From: a virus
Length of the DNA: 26,441 nt
Strand: one strand, 5' to 3'
IMG/VR virus record: IMGVR_UViG_3300021960_000438
Location: 1-26,441 of that record
The first letter of the stretch is position 1. Every line of letters starts with the position of its first letter. The notes beneath the pieces were generated by a model, which saw only the letters and a list, made by a program, of their open reading frames with translations, ran no database searches and was not told the origin of the DNA. Both the position numbers and the translations under genes were made by a program. This document shows, piece after piece, positions 1-9,243 of this stretch.

Positions 1-888
1 GCACTTATTAAAGAAAATTTTCAAATAGAAGATACATATTACATTCCTAAAATATGGGATGGTAAAAAATTATTAGATAGTCATGTTGATACTGTTGTTG
101 CTAAAACAGAAATTATTAAAGATCATTATTTAGATCAATGGGGTGCGGTAGCTTTTGGATCAATGAAAGACGATACTCTTACAGTAGATATACAAAGCGA
201 ATTTAATATTAATATAAAAGAAAATGGTGAGTGGAGAAATACCTCTGATGGTGAAGGTTTAATATTTGGTATTATACTTGCTGATGGAGAATTTGCTCCT
301 GTTAAAAATGCTAATGGTGATTTTTTAGAATTTGATTTTAATGATGACAGTTACATCTTGCCGGGAACTGACATAAAAATGAATATGAATTTAAATGATT
401 TTATTCAAACAGAAGATGATCAAGCTGCATTACCAACAGACGAAAGAATAATGTTAGCTTCAGCTGATAAAAATTTTAAAACTTCTATGAAAAAATCTGA
501 AAGTTCTGAAAACTATATGGTAGTTAATCAAGAAGGTTATATGGGTGCATATCAATTTGGTAATGCTAGACTTACTGATTTTAAAAACGCAACAGGAAAA
601 AATTTTACAAAACAAGAATTTTTAGAAAGTCAAGAATTACAAGATGAAGTTTTTGATTGGCACACTAATGATATAGTTAGCTATGTAAATAACAAGGGTT
701 TAGATAAATATATAGGTACAGAAATTAATGGAGTTTTAGTTACTTTAAATGGTCTTGTTGCTGTAGCTCATTTAGGTGGAAAAAGTGGAATGTCTAAATT
801 TTTAAAAACAGATGGCAAATATAATCAAGCAGATTCAAATGGTACAACTTTAACAAATTATTTAAATAAATTTAAACTAACAGAATAA
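1..888 (+). CDS. Virion-associated protein with C-terminal lysozyme-like domain (5' partial)
   Basis: The frame is open from base 1, so the gene starts outside the window; 295 residues are visible. The last ~130 visible residues look like a lysozyme or lytic-transglycosylase-like fold. A Glu-rich turn (E167/E170, ESSENY) is followed by GYMGAYQFG at about 179-187, an LQDEVFDWH helix and a late AVAHLGG motif near 255. In this phage family the pattern E...N..G..GayQFG marks peptidoglycan-cleaving domains carried on virions, and one of the Glu residues would be catalytic. The domain would open the cell wall during DNA entry. The upstream part is acidic and unrecognised. The stop overlaps the next start (TAATG), and two probable internal virion proteins follow, which supports a structural role. 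The enzymatic assignment rests on motif memory only. Confidence 0.7.
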   Translation, partial: ALIKENFQIEDTYYIPKIWDGKKLLDSHVDTVVAKTEIIKDHYLDQWGAVAFGSMKDDTLTVDIQSEFNINIKENGEWRNTSDGEGLIFGIILADGEFAPVKNANGDFLEFDFNDDSYILPGTDIKMNMNLNDFIQTEDDQAALPTDERIMLASADKNFKTSMKKSESSENYMVVNQEGYMGAYQFGNARLTDFKNATGKNFTKQEFLESQELQDEVFDWHTNDIVSYVNNKGLDKYIGTEINGVLVTLNGLVAVAHLGGKSGMSKFLKTDGKYNQADSNGTTLTNYLNKFKLTE

Positions 889-2162
889 TGGCTCAATTAG
901 GATTCGGATTAAAAATAGACGAGACAGCACAAGAAAATGGTTACGATAGATATTCTAAAACTTTAAGACAAACTTTAGGTGCTATTGCTGCAGATAACTG
1001 GGAATACAATCCTTTAGAAGCAACAAAAACTCATAGGTCTATTAATGCTGCTACTACCGAATCTATTAGAGGTGGTGATATTCGTGTTGATAGACAAAAA
1101 TTAAATAAAGAATATGAAAATTTAGGATTATATTTTAAAGAAGATGAGTTTCAATCAGTTGTTGATATTATGGTTGAAAAAAAAGAAGCTGAAAGAGAAA
1201 GACAAAGTATTATTCAAAGAGGACCAGAAGGTTCTTGGAATCCTTTTTCTTCTGGATTTTATGTAGGTGCTGCAAAATTTGGTACAGGTTTAGCTGTTAG
1301 TATGCTTGACCCTATTAATATTGGAGCTTCTTTTATACCTGTATTTGGACAGGCAAGATTTGCTGCCATGGCTGCAAAATATAGTTTACGAACTGCCAGA
1401 CTTTCAAGAGGTGTAGTAGAAGGTGCTGTTGGTGCAGCATTAGTTGAGCCAATAGTTTATAGTGCTGCTAAAAGAGTACAAGCAGATTATGGTGCAGCAG
1501 ATAGTATACTTAACATTGCTTTTGGATCAATACTTGGTGGTGGACTTCATGTAGGTGTAGGTAAATTAAGAGATATTAAAACAGTTGCTAAATATAAAAA
1601 CTTTAGAGAAAAAGTAAATAAAGTTAGAAAAGAAACTGGAATAAAATCAGATGAAGTAGAGCCAGAACTAACTAACGAACAAATTTTATTTAGAGAATAT
1701 TATGGAGATACTTCAGACTTTATGTTAAAATTAGAAAAAACAGATCCAAGAACTAGAAAATTATTATTAGAAAAATCTTTAGGAGATTTATTATTAGATG
1801 AACCTGTAGATGTAGGTCCAGTTGTAAATGCTGATCCAGTATTAAGAACTACAGAAAACAGTATACCAACAGTAGAAAGAAATAATCAACCAAGATTAAA
1901 ATCAGATGAGGTAGAATTAAATACTGCAGAACAAAATGTTGCTAGAAGGAATGAAGCAGAAACTGATGTTGAAATTGAAACATTAAACTCTCAACTAGAA
2001 ACTATTAAAAATAATCAAAAAGATGCTAATTTTAAGTTTCAAAGAGGAGAACAAGATTCAGAGTTAAAAACTGCAACAGAAGAATTAGACGAACTTAATA
2101 CAAAAAAAAAAGAATTAGATGAAGCAGTAGCGGATTTTATTAATTGTAGAAATGGTAGGTAG
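888..2162 (+). CDS. Probable internal virion (ejection) protein
   Basis: A 424-residue protein whose ATG overlaps the preceding stop. A Gly/Ala-rich hydrophobic stretch covers about residues 125-225, including IPVFGQARFAAMAAKY and a GSILGGG segment. The last ~110 residues are charged and predicted coiled-coil (many E, K, N, Q). I do not recognise a catalytic motif. In podoviruses, long proteins with this make-up between the tail genes and the fibre are usually inner-core proteins released into the cell envelope during DNA ejection. The role comes from position and composition. It probably acts with the 870-residue protein that starts three bases downstream of its stop codon. Confidence 0.55.
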   Translation: MAQLGFGLKIDETAQENGYDRYSKTLRQTLGAIAADNWEYNPLEATKTHRSINAATTESIRGGDIRVDRQKLNKEYENLGLYFKEDEFQSVVDIMVEKKEAERERQSIIQRGPEGSWNPFSSGFYVGAAKFGTGLAVSMLDPINIGASFIPVFGQARFAAMAAKYSLRTARLSRGVVEGAVGAALVEPIVYSAAKRVQADYGAADSILNIAFGSILGGGLHVGVGKLRDIKTVAKYKNFREKVNKVRKETGIKSDEVEPELTNEQILFREYYGDTSDFMLKLEKTDPRTRKLLLEKSLGDLLLDEPVDVGPVVNADPVLRTTENSIPTVERNNQPRLKSDEVELNTAEQNVARRNEAETDVEIETLNSQLETIKNNQKDANFKFQRGEQDSELKTATEELDELNTKKKELDEAVADFINCRNGR

Positions 2163-2164
2163 TT

Positions 2165-4777
2165 ATGGCAGATAAATGTTTAATAAGAATAGAAAGTTTA
2201 TTAAAAAAATCTTCTATTGCTGGAACTAAAAAAGAAGAGATAGTAAACTTAATTAAACAATCTATAGCAGAAAAAAAATTAAGTAACATTGATGAAGTCA
2301 ATGTAGATGCTGTTGCTAAAGATGTATCAGAACAAATTAAATTACAAAAAAAAATTAACAAAAGAAATGCTATAGAAAATGAAATTAAAGTTAGAAGATT
2401 AACAGAATTAGTATTAACTGAATTTCAAGATAATCCATTAGAAGGTTTAACTGCAATAATGGTAGGTTCTAACAATAGAGTTGTAGCTGCAAGATCATCT
2501 GCTGCTGTACAACAAAACGCAACTGTTAATCAATTAATATCTGGATTCAATGCTAAATTAAGAGCTGCTGGTGTGGATGATTTATTTGATAAAGGTTTAG
2601 ACGGAATATCAGAAGCTGAAGTACAAAGAAGAGTTACAAGAACTATGTACGAGTTAAGTGCAGAACGAACAGAGATAGAAAAAAGATCCGGAATAAAACC
2701 TCCAGTAACAGAAACTAATCCAGATATTATAAAATTAGCAGAAGTTATGGAAAGTTATTCTGAAATGATTAGACAAAAATTAAATGATAGAGGAGCTAAT
2801 ATTCAAAAGCTATGGGGATATATTGTAAAACAATCACACGATCCATCAAGTATTAGAAATGCTGCAGCTATTTTAGGTATAAAAAATATTGAAACTGATC
2901 CATCTTTAAAATTAAAAAAAGATATAAATTACAATAAAAATTTTTTAGCATGGAAAAATTTTGTAATGGAAAAATTAGATACTGATAGAACTTTTGCAAA
3001 TACAGATAATATTGATGAATTTATGATAGATGTTTATAATTCTTTAGTAGGTAATAAATATTTAATTGCAGATGGTGTATCTAATTCTTATGGTACAAGA
3101 ACATCACAAGATGTAGCAAAAGGTTCTAAATTTAAAAGAGTATTACATTTTAAAACAGCAGATGATTGGTTTGATTATAATGATAAATTTGGTGTCGGTA
3201 ATTTAAAAGAATCTTTTTTTTCTGGTTTACAAACTGCAGGAAGAAACCTTGGAATAATAGATGCTTTAGGCACAAAACCTAAAGAAAATATGGACAAAAT
3301 TAGATTTGCAGTACATGATAGATTAAAAAAATCTGGTAAAGATGTTGGAGATATTAAAAATTTTCGTAAATTAGATAAATATATGAAAATTATAGATGGC
3401 TCTATTTATACTGTAGAAAATTTTGGTGTTGCTAGATATTCAGCAATATTAAGAACTTTAGCATCTATGGCAAGACTAGGCGGTGCAACAATTTCTGCAT
3501 TGGCTGATGTTGGTATTTATGGTTCAGAGGTAAGGTATCAAGGTAGATTATTTATAGGTGGAATGTTTGAAGCATTGTCTAGTTTAGGTAGAATTAAAAA
3601 CACAAAACAAAAAAAAGAAATAGCAGAAATGTTAGGTTTTATAAATGATAATACTATTTATGATATGTCTGCAAGACATCAAGTTGGTGATAACTTAAAC
3701 AAAGGTTGGACTAAAGCTCAAAGAACATTTTTTAAATTAAATTTACTTTCTTGGTGGACCAACAGTTTAAAAGAAGGAGCAATGTTAGGATTAGCAAATT
3801 ATTTTGCTAGACAAAAAAATTTAGAATTTAAAAATTTAAACAAACAACTTCAAGAATTATTTACAATGTATGATATTAATCCTACTAAATGGGATGTCAT
3901 AAGAAAAACTGCAATGGAAAAAGCAGATGATGGTAAAGAATTTATTAATATTGGTTTGTTAGATCAAATTTCTGATGCTGATGTAAAAAAAATTACAGGA
4001 TTAGAAAAAATGACAGAAAGACAAATAAGAATAGAAAAAGAAAAATTTAAAGCAGCAGTATCTGGAATATTATTAGATAGATCAATTTATGCAGTTATAG
4101 AACCAGATGCTAGAGTAAAAGGTTTTATGACACAAGGTAAATTAGCAGGAACTGGATTTGGTGAAGCTATTAGATTTTTTGGTCAATTTAAAGCATTTCC
4201 TATTTCTATTGTACAAAAAGTTTTAGGTAGAGAAATGGATTATTTTAAAGGTAGAAAACAAGGAGATATAGGCAGAGGTATAAGAGGTATGTCAGCATTA
4301 ATGGTAACTTCTGCAATGCTAGGATATATGTCTATGACATTAAAAGATTTACTTAAAGGTAGATCTCCAAGAGATATAACTAAACCTAAAACAATAATGG
4401 CTGCTTTATTGCAAGGTGGTGGATTAGGTATATATGGTGATGTATTATTTAATGAAGTTAGAGATAAATTTGCTTTATTAGGTGGACTTGTTGGACCAAT
4501 AGGTGTAACGACAGCAGATGTTCTAATGGCTATTAAACATGGAACTAGATTAGAATTTAGTAAAGCATCTAAATCAGCCTATGATGCTGTAACAGCAATG
4601 ATACCTTTTTATAATTTATTCTATATAAAGAGTGCATTTGACTATATGATAGGGTATCAGATAATGGAGACTATAAAACCGGGTATATTAGAAAGGATTG
4701 AAAATAGAATGGAAAAAGATTATAATCAACATTTTTTATTTACAAAACCATCAACTTTGTTTAAAGGTTTTAATTAG
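2165..4777 (+). CDS. Large internal virion / DNA-ejection protein candidate
   Basis: An 870-residue protein, the longest in the window, placed between another probable inner-core protein and the tail fibre. The first ~75 residues are a Lys/Glu-rich helix. The middle is charged and mostly helical, with a GANIQKLWGY stretch around residue 210. The last 200 residues carry hydrophobic segments, such as one around GMSALMVTSAMLGYMSM and a Gly-rich GGGLGIYGDV, that could interact with membrane. This length, position and late hydrophobicity fit T7 gp16-like or other podovirus ejection proteins, although I see no lysozyme motif here; that activity appears to sit on the protein encoded at 1-888. Next gene starts 3 bases after the stop. 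A frame-shadow on the minus strand was disregarded. Confidence 0.55.
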   Translation: MADKCLIRIESLLKKSSIAGTKKEEIVNLIKQSIAEKKLSNIDEVNVDAVAKDVSEQIKLQKKINKRNAIENEIKVRRLTELVLTEFQDNPLEGLTAIMVGSNNRVVAARSSAAVQQNATVNQLISGFNAKLRAAGVDDLFDKGLDGISEAEVQRRVTRTMYELSAERTEIEKRSGIKPPVTETNPDIIKLAEVMESYSEMIRQKLNDRGANIQKLWGYIVKQSHDPSSIRNAAAILGIKNIETDPSLKLKKDINYNKNFLAWKNFVMEKLDTDRTFANTDNIDEFMIDVYNSLVGNKYLIADGVSNSYGTRTSQDVAKGSKFKRVLHFKTADDWFDYNDKFGVGNLKESFFSGLQTAGRNLGIIDALGTKPKENMDKIRFAVHDRLKKSGKDVGDIKNFRKLDKYMKIIDGSIYTVENFGVARYSAILRTLASMARLGGATISALADVGIYGSEVRYQGRLFIGGMFEALSSLGRIKNTKQKKEIAEMLGFINDNTIYDMSARHQVGDNLNKGWTKAQRTFFKLNLLSWWTNSLKEGAMLGLANYFARQKNLEFKNLNKQLQELFTMYDINPTKWDVIRKTAMEKADDGKEFINIGLLDQISDADVKKITGLEKMTERQIRIEKEKFKAAVSGILLDRSIYAVIEPDARVKGFMTQGKLAGTGFGEAIRFFGQFKAFPISIVQKVLGREMDYFKGRKQGDIGRGIRGMSALMVTSAMLGYMSMTLKDLLKGRSPRDITKPKTIMAALLQGGGLGIYGDVLFNEVRDKFALLGGLVGPIGVTTADVLMAIKHGTRLEFSKASKSAYDAVTAMIPFYNLFYIKSAFDYMIGYQIMETIKPGILERIENRMEKDYNQHFLFTKPSTLFKGFN

Positions 4778-4779
4778 TT

Positions 4780-6651
4780 ATGACAGTATCAAGCACAACA
4801 GTAAAAAATTCGTATTCGGGTAATGACAGTACAACTGAATTTGCCTACACATTTAAAATATTTGCAGACACAGATTTACAAGTAATTATCAGATCCTCTA
4901 CAGGAACTGAAACAACCAAAACTCTAACCACGCACTATACAGTATCTGGTGCTGGAGATGCGTCAGGTGGTAATGTTACATTTACATCTGGGAATACTCC
5001 TGCAACTGGTGAAACAGTTGTTATTAGAAGAGGTGTTCCGCAAACTCAAGCGATAGATTATATCGCTAATGATCCATTCCCTGCGGAATCTCACGAAGAG
5101 GGTTTGGATCGTGCAACTATGACTATTCAACAGATGCAAGAGGAACTAGACAGATCATTTAAAGTATCTGCAACCAACTCAATTACAACACCAGAATTTA
5201 CAGATGATGCAACAAGTAGAGCATCTAAAGCATTAGGCTTTGACAGTACAGGAAATGTATTAACAACAGTTGCAGACTTTCTACCGGCAGGTGGAGATAG
5301 TGCAATGTTTCAATATTCAACAACAACTGCAGATGCAGATCCCGGAGCAGGAAAATTTAGATTAAACCACGCAACAATATCTAGTGCAACTGAAATGTAC
5401 ATAGATGATTTAGAATACAATGGTACAGATGTAGCAGCATGGGTGCAAAGCTGGGATGATGTTTCTGGTAATGATACTAACAGAGGTAGAATAAGAATTT
5501 CAAAAGCAAACACATTAGATACTTGGATGGTATTTAAAGTTAGTGGTGCAATTACAGATGCTACTGGTTATTCTAAAATAACTTTAGTTTATATTGATAG
5601 TGCTGGTAGTTTTACTAATGATGATAAAGTATTTATTGCATTTACAGCTTCTGGTGAAGATGGTGCAATACCCGGATATTTATACAATTTTGATACAGGA
5701 ACGTCTGATACAGACCCCGGTGCTGGAGAGATAGCATTTAATAATGGTACATACGCATCTGCTACAGTAATATTTATAGATGATGCTGATCAAAATGGAG
5801 TAACTGTATCTACAGATATTTTAACTTGGGATGATTCAACATCTACTATTAGAGGTAACTTAATGATCTACGACATTAACGATAGATCAACTTATGCAAG
5901 ATTCAATATAACTGGTGCTTCTACAGATGCTTCTGGTTATGTAAAATTAGCAGTTACTCATGTAGCAAGTAACAACACATTTAGTGCTGCTGACGAACTT
6001 TCAGTACATTTTTCAAGGTCTGGTAATAAAGGCGACACAGGTTCAACAGGGTCTACAGGATCAACTGGTTCTACAGGTGCTACTGGAGCTGCGGGAACTA
6101 ACTCACAACTTGCAATGACTTGGAGTTCATCAACTTCTGATGCTGATCCGGGTGCAGGTAAAATAGCTTTTAACAATGGTACACTATCAAGTGTTTCAAT
6201 TTTATATGTAGATGACGCAGATGATGCTAGTGCAGATATTACTTCCTATGTTCAATCTTGGGATGATGTAACAAACACTACTGCTAGAGGTATTGTAACT
6301 GTAACTAAAGAAGGTACACCATCTACTTATGCTTTATTCAAAGTATCTGGTGCTGTTACAGACGCATCTGGATATACAAAAGTTCCAGTAACTCACGTAG
6401 TATCAAGTGGTACATTTTCTAATACAGATGGTGTTGGGGTACACTTTAGTTATTCTGGAGCAGATGGTTCAGATGGAGAGATGACTAGCTTTACATTAGC
6501 TGGTACAAGTGGCTCTAGTCAAACAATAACAAATGGTAACACAGTAACAATAGCAGCAGGAGCTGGGATTACGACTACTGGTGGTGCAACAGATACAGTA
6601 ACGATAGCTGTAACTGATGATCCAACAGCACTTGCAATCGCACTCGGCTAG
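4780..6651 (+). CDS. Tail fibre with T7-type N-terminus, three tandem domains and a collagen-like insert
   Basis: A 623-residue fibre. Residues 1 to ~140 fit the T7 gp17 N-terminal tail-attachment domain: an opening SGNDSTTEFAYTFKI-like strand pattern, IRRGVPQTQ, then ESHEEGLDRATMTIQQMQEEL. There follow three copies of a ~100-residue beta-rich domain, each opening at a DPGAG motif (D187, D312, D456) and containing an SWDD or TWDD turn and a TDASGY-type turn. Each ends in F..SG followed by a G-x-y stretch. After copy 2 this stretch has expanded to about seven GST/GAT triplets (residues ~418-439). The tail end (AGTSGSSQTITNGNTVTI) is typical of short fibre tips. It should trimerise and bridge tail to receptor or to the smaller fibre proteins downstream. 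The C-terminus is short, so separate tip proteins are plausible. Confidence 0.85.
   Translation: MTVSSTTVKNSYSGNDSTTEFAYTFKIFADTDLQVIIRSSTGTETTKTLTTHYTVSGAGDASGGNVTFTSGNTPATGETVVIRRGVPQTQAIDYIANDPFPAESHEEGLDRATMTIQQMQEELDRSFKVSATNSITTPEFTDDATSRASKALGFDSTGNVLTTVADFLPAGGDSAMFQYSTTTADADPGAGKFRLNHATISSATEMYIDDLEYNGTDVAAWVQSWDDVSGNDTNRGRIRISKANTLDTWMVFKVSGAITDATGYSKITLVYIDSAGSFTNDDKVFIAFTASGEDGAIPGYLYNFDTGTSDTDPGAGEIAFNNGTYASATVIFIDDADQNGVTVSTDILTWDDSTSTIRGNLMIYDINDRSTYARFNITGASTDASGYVKLAVTHVASNNTFSAADELSVHFSRSGNKGDTGSTGSTGSTGSTGATGAAGTNSQLAMTWSSSTSDADPGAGKIAFNNGTLSSVSILYVDDADDASADITSYVQSWDDVTNTTARGIVTVTKEGTPSTYALFKVSGAVTDASGYTKVPVTHVVSSGTFSNTDGVGVHFSYSGADGSDGEMTSFTLAGTSGSSQTITNGNTVTIAAGAGITTTGGATDTVTIAVTDDPTALAIALG
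6031..6096 (+). repeat. Collagen-like G-x-y codon repeat inside the tail fibre
   Basis: Twenty-two codons read G-D-T followed by repeated G-S-T, G-A-T and G-A-A triplets. The DNA alternates synonymous codons (tcaaca/tctaca), so it is not a perfect nucleotide repeat, but 9-base units such as ggttctaca recur. It sits between the second and third tandem fibre domains. Such linkers are common in phage fibres and can form triple helices; their length can change by recombination or slippage. Confidence 0.85.
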
Positions 6652-6678
6652 TATATAAGGAGAAAATAGGAGATATAA

Positions 6679-7044
6679 ATGGCAAATACTTTCAAGGCAA
6701 TCAACTTCGCAGCAGAACCAGCTTCGGCAGGTACACCTTATGTTATGTATACAGCAGCAGGGAGTACAACTACTGTAGTTCTTGGCTTGATACTTGCTAA
6801 CATACATACAACTGCAATTACAGCAGAAGTAGAATTAGTTTCTACAACATCAAATAGAGGTGGTGCTAACAATGTAGCAAATGGTACATCAATGTTAGTT
6901 AAAGATGTAAGCATCCCTAGTGGATCTTCACTTGAGATTTTATCTGGCTCTAAAGTTATTTTAGAAACTGGAGACAAAATACAAATTGATTGTTCTGTAG
7001 CTGATAAAATTTCTGGTACACTATCAGTAATGGAAATTACATAG
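6679..7044 (+). CDS. Small beta-rich virion protein, unknown
   Basis: A 121-residue protein starting after two purine-rich ribosome-binding stretches (aggag twice between 6659 and 6672). The composition is Thr/Ser/Ala/Val-rich with few charges, starting MANTFKAINF and alternating in a way that suggests beta strands. Segments such as LEILSGSKVILETGDKI look like a jelly-roll or beta-sandwich decoration or fibre-associated protein. It lies between the main fibre and the paralogous tip-protein array, so I infer a tail or virion surface role. I do not recognise a named family. Confidence 0.6.
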   Translation: MANTFKAINFAAEPASAGTPYVMYTAAGSTTTVVLGLILANIHTTAITAEVELVSTTSNRGGANNVANGTSMLVKDVSIPSGSSLEILSGSKVILETGDKIQIDCSVADKISGTLSVMEIT

Positions 7045-7053
7045 GAGTTTTAA

Positions 7054-7737
7054 TTGAGTTATATTGGACAAAAACCAGCAGACAAAGCACTTGTTGCAAG
7101 TGATCTTGATCCAGCAGTTATTACTGGTCAAACAGCTTTAGCAGTAGCTCCAGCTGATACAGATGAATTTTTAATTAGTGATGCTGGTGTTTTAAAAAGA
7201 TTAGATGCTAGTTTAATTGGTGGTGGTGCTCATACTTTAATTAGTACAACAACTGTAGATAATGATGCAACAGCTGCAATTACTGGAATGGATAGTACAT
7301 ATTCAAGATATTTAGTTACTGTTAATAATTTAGTATCAGCAACTGATGGTGTAAGTGTTTATATGCAAGTAATAATTGGGGGTTCTGTACAAACTGGTAC
7401 TAATCATGCTTATGGTAATAATACTAGAAATTCTGGTGCTGGTGCAGCTGGAAATGAAAGTTCTGGTGCTAATGCTTTTAAAATTTCTAAATCCGACATA
7501 GGTAATGCTACTGGAGAAAATTTTAGTGGAGAAATAATAGTATATAATCCATCTGAAACAGCATTATTTAAAAATATTAGCTGGAAATCAGTATATACTG
7601 TAAATGATGGCACACTTGATTCAAATGTTGGTGGTGGTTTTTGGAAAAGTGGTCAAGCAGCAATAACTGGAGTTTCTATAAAAATGGCTAGTGGAAATAT
7701 TACTTCAGCTGTCATCAAACTTTATGGAATAACATAG
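7054..7737 (+). CDS. Fibre/receptor-binding-type protein, paralogue 1 (TTG start)
   Basis: A 227-residue protein whose best start is TTG at 7054, because taggag lies 6-11 bases upstream and the product begins (M)SYIGQKPAD, matching the AYIGREP opening of the gene at 7952. The N-terminal ~55 residues look like a docking segment ending in a Gly-rich linker (LIGGGAH). The rest is one member of the domain shared by five proteins here: TLISTTTV, a DSTYSRY turn, a central SGEIIVYNPS strand and a final SAVIKLYGI. The domain is probably a surface-exposed beta sandwich. An adhesin or tip role is inferred from neighbours and from the known abundance of LYGI-ending proteins near phage fibres. The small protein at 7747 follows directly. 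Confidence 0.65.
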   Translation: MSYIGQKPADKALVASDLDPAVITGQTALAVAPADTDEFLISDAGVLKRLDASLIGGGAHTLISTTTVDNDATAAITGMDSTYSRYLVTVNNLVSATDGVSVYMQVIIGGSVQTGTNHAYGNNTRNSGAGAAGNESSGANAFKISKSDIGNATGENFSGEIIVYNPSETALFKNISWKSVYTVNDGTLDSNVGGGFWKSGQAAITGVSIKMASGNITSAVIKLYGIT

Positions 7738-7746
7738 GATAAAAAT

Positions 7747-7950
7747 ATGCCAAGATATAATAATATAAATGGAACAAGAGTACAATTCACAGCAGCAGAA
7801 GAAACTGCAAGAGATAATGAAGAAGCACAATTTGCTATTGAAAAACAAGCAGAGATAGATGCGGCAACAACAAAAGCTAATAACAAAACATCAGCACAAA
7901 ACAAATTAAAAGCATTAGGTTTAACTGATGCTGAAATAGAGGCATTATAA
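7747..7950 (+). CDS. Small tail-fibre chaperone-like protein A
   Basis: A 67-residue, mostly helical acidic protein. It opens MPRYNNINGTRVQFTAAEE and then has a charged helix and a KALGLTDAEIEAL end. It is clearly related to the 70-residue protein at 11123, which opens MARHHNINGNIVPFTAEEE and ends LGLTVDEVKDAF. Both follow fibre-type genes, as tail-fibre assembly chaperones often do. The function is inferred from position and from the T-x-E-E helical pattern seen in short tail assembly proteins; it could instead be a structural trimming or linker protein. Confidence 0.6.
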   Translation: MPRYNNINGTRVQFTAAEETARDNEEAQFAIEKQAEIDAATTKANNKTSAQNKLKALGLTDAEIEAL

Positions 7951-7951
7951 T

Positions 7952-8923
7952 ATGGCATATATAGGTAGAGAACCAACAGTCGGAAACTTTCAAGTTTGTG
8001 ATGCTATATCAGTAGTCAATGGTCAAGCTGCATACACTATGCAAGTATCATCTGTTAATGTATCTCCAGAAACTGCTAACCACATGCTAGTATCTTTAAA
8101 TGGTGTACTACAAGCACCAACAAGTTCTTATACTGTATCTGGTTCAACAATTACTTTTGCATCAAACCTAGTTACTGGTGATGTTATAAACTTTATTCAT
8201 ATACTAGGATCAGTTTTAGATTTAGGTGTACCAAGTGATCGTACAGTTTCATTAGCAAAATTAGCTTCTGGTACAGATGGAAATATTATTAGTTATGATA
8301 CATCTGGAAATCCTGTAGCTGTTGCTACTGGTAGTTCTGGACAAGTTTTAACAAGTGCTGGTGCAGGAGCAGTTCCTACTTTTGCAGACTTACCTGCTGG
8401 TGGTCTTTATACTAAAACAGCAACAGCAAGTTTAACTTCTGCTGCTTCATCAATTACTTTGCAAAATGCTTTTAATAGTACATACACAAATTATATGATT
8501 ACTATAGAATCTCTTATATTTGCTGCTGCTAGTACAAATCTGCATTTTATACCTATTGATAGTAGTGGTAATGCCACATCAGTTCACAAATACGCAGCCG
8601 AAGGTTATTATGCTAATGGAGCACAATCTTGGAGAACTAACTCTGCTCATGCTTATGCAAATATTTCTAATGATGTTTCTAGTGGAACTTCACAAAATTG
8701 TAATGGTACTATTCACATATTTAGTCCTATGGACACAACTGCTGGTATTACAAGTTATAATTGGTTTTTAAAATCATCAAAAGCCTATGAAGAAGCTGGT
8801 ATAGTTTATGGTGCTGGAGTTTCATCTGCTGGTGTAGCTTACACAGGATTTAAACTTCAAATGTCTGCAAACAATATAACAAGTTGCAAAATAGCTTGTT
8901 ATGGAATTACAAACCCATCATAG
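7952..8923 (+). CDS. Fibre/receptor-binding-type protein, paralogue 2
   Basis: A 323-residue protein, the longest of the five paralogues. Residues 1 to ~95 form an added N-terminal domain: AYIGREPTVGNFQ, then LVSLNGVLQAPTSSYTVSG and DVINFIHILGS. I have seen this pattern in marine phage fibre proteins, where it is probably a virion-attachment module. A linker with DGNIISYDTSGNPVAV follows. The C-terminal ~165 residues are the shared tip domain (STYTNYMI, NGTIHIFSP, SCKIACYGI). It begins one base after the stop of the chaperone-like gene. A lone Cys pair near the C-terminus differs from its relatives. The short plus-strand frame at 8520 is a shadow. Confidence 0.7.
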   Translation: MAYIGREPTVGNFQVCDAISVVNGQAAYTMQVSSVNVSPETANHMLVSLNGVLQAPTSSYTVSGSTITFASNLVTGDVINFIHILGSVLDLGVPSDRTVSLAKLASGTDGNIISYDTSGNPVAVATGSSGQVLTSAGAGAVPTFADLPAGGLYTKTATASLTSAASSITLQNAFNSTYTNYMITIESLIFAAASTNLHFIPIDSSGNATSVHKYAAEGYYANGAQSWRTNSAHAYANISNDVSSGTSQNCNGTIHIFSPMDTTAGITSYNWFLKSSKAYEEAGIVYGAGVSSAGVAYTGFKLQMSANNITSCKIACYGITNPS

Positions 8924-8931
8924 GAAATAAT

Positions 8932-9240
8932 ATGACAAAAAAATTAATATATAATGCTTTAACAAACAGTTCTGAATTAGTTGATCTAACATCATCTGAA
9001 CAAACTGCTCATGATAATGCAATAACCGCACATGATAATAATGCACCAACAAGAGCTTTAGATAGATTAAGAGAAAAAAGAAATCAACTTCTTGTTGAAA
9101 CAGATTGGATGGCTAACTCTGATGTAACTATGAGTGATGAATGGAAAACTTATAGAACTCAATTAAGAGATTTGCCATCAGGATTAGATACAGTAGAAAA
9201 AGTAAACGCAAAAGAGTTTCCAACAAAACCATTGGAGTAA
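8932..9240 (+). CDS. Phage tail-fibre assembly chaperone-like protein (Phage_tail_APC type)
   Basis: A 102-residue protein; ATG at 8932 with agga upstream is preferred to an upstream TTG that would overlap the previous gene. The C-terminal half has the hallmark R..R..LL.ETDW, then SDVTMSDEWKTYRTQLRDLP. This is the conserved core of the phage tail assembly chaperone family typically encoded next to receptor-binding fibres. The N-terminal half (LTSSEQTAHDNAITAHDN) has the helical pattern seen in the two shorter chaperone-like proteins at 7747 and 11123. It probably helps fold or load the preceding fibre protein. The family call rests on the motif. Confidence 0.75.
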   Translation: MTKKLIYNALTNSSELVDLTSSEQTAHDNAITAHDNNAPTRALDRLREKRNQLLVETDWMANSDVTMSDEWKTYRTQLRDLPSGLDTVEKVNAKEFPTKPLE

Positions 9241-9243
9241 GAC

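Noticed and set aside
6022-6096. Short repeats that could suggest a CRISPR-like array
   Set aside because: Nine-base codon repeats with no spacers, in frame with a collagen-like linker.
5310-6176. Minus-strand frames over the tail-fibre repeats
   Set aside because: They mirror the tandem repeats of the fibre gene (PAPGSAS is DPGAG read backwards) and have no ribosome-binding sites.
6496-6807. 103-codon Cys-rich minus-strand frame across the end of the tail fibre
   Set aside because: Antisense shadow of Thr/Ala/Gly codons (gca, aca) that read as Cys on the other strand; no start site and spans two real genes.
8520-8771. 83-codon plus-strand frame inside paralogue 2
   Set aside because: Fully inside a well supported gene, Leu-rich out-of-frame reading, no start context.
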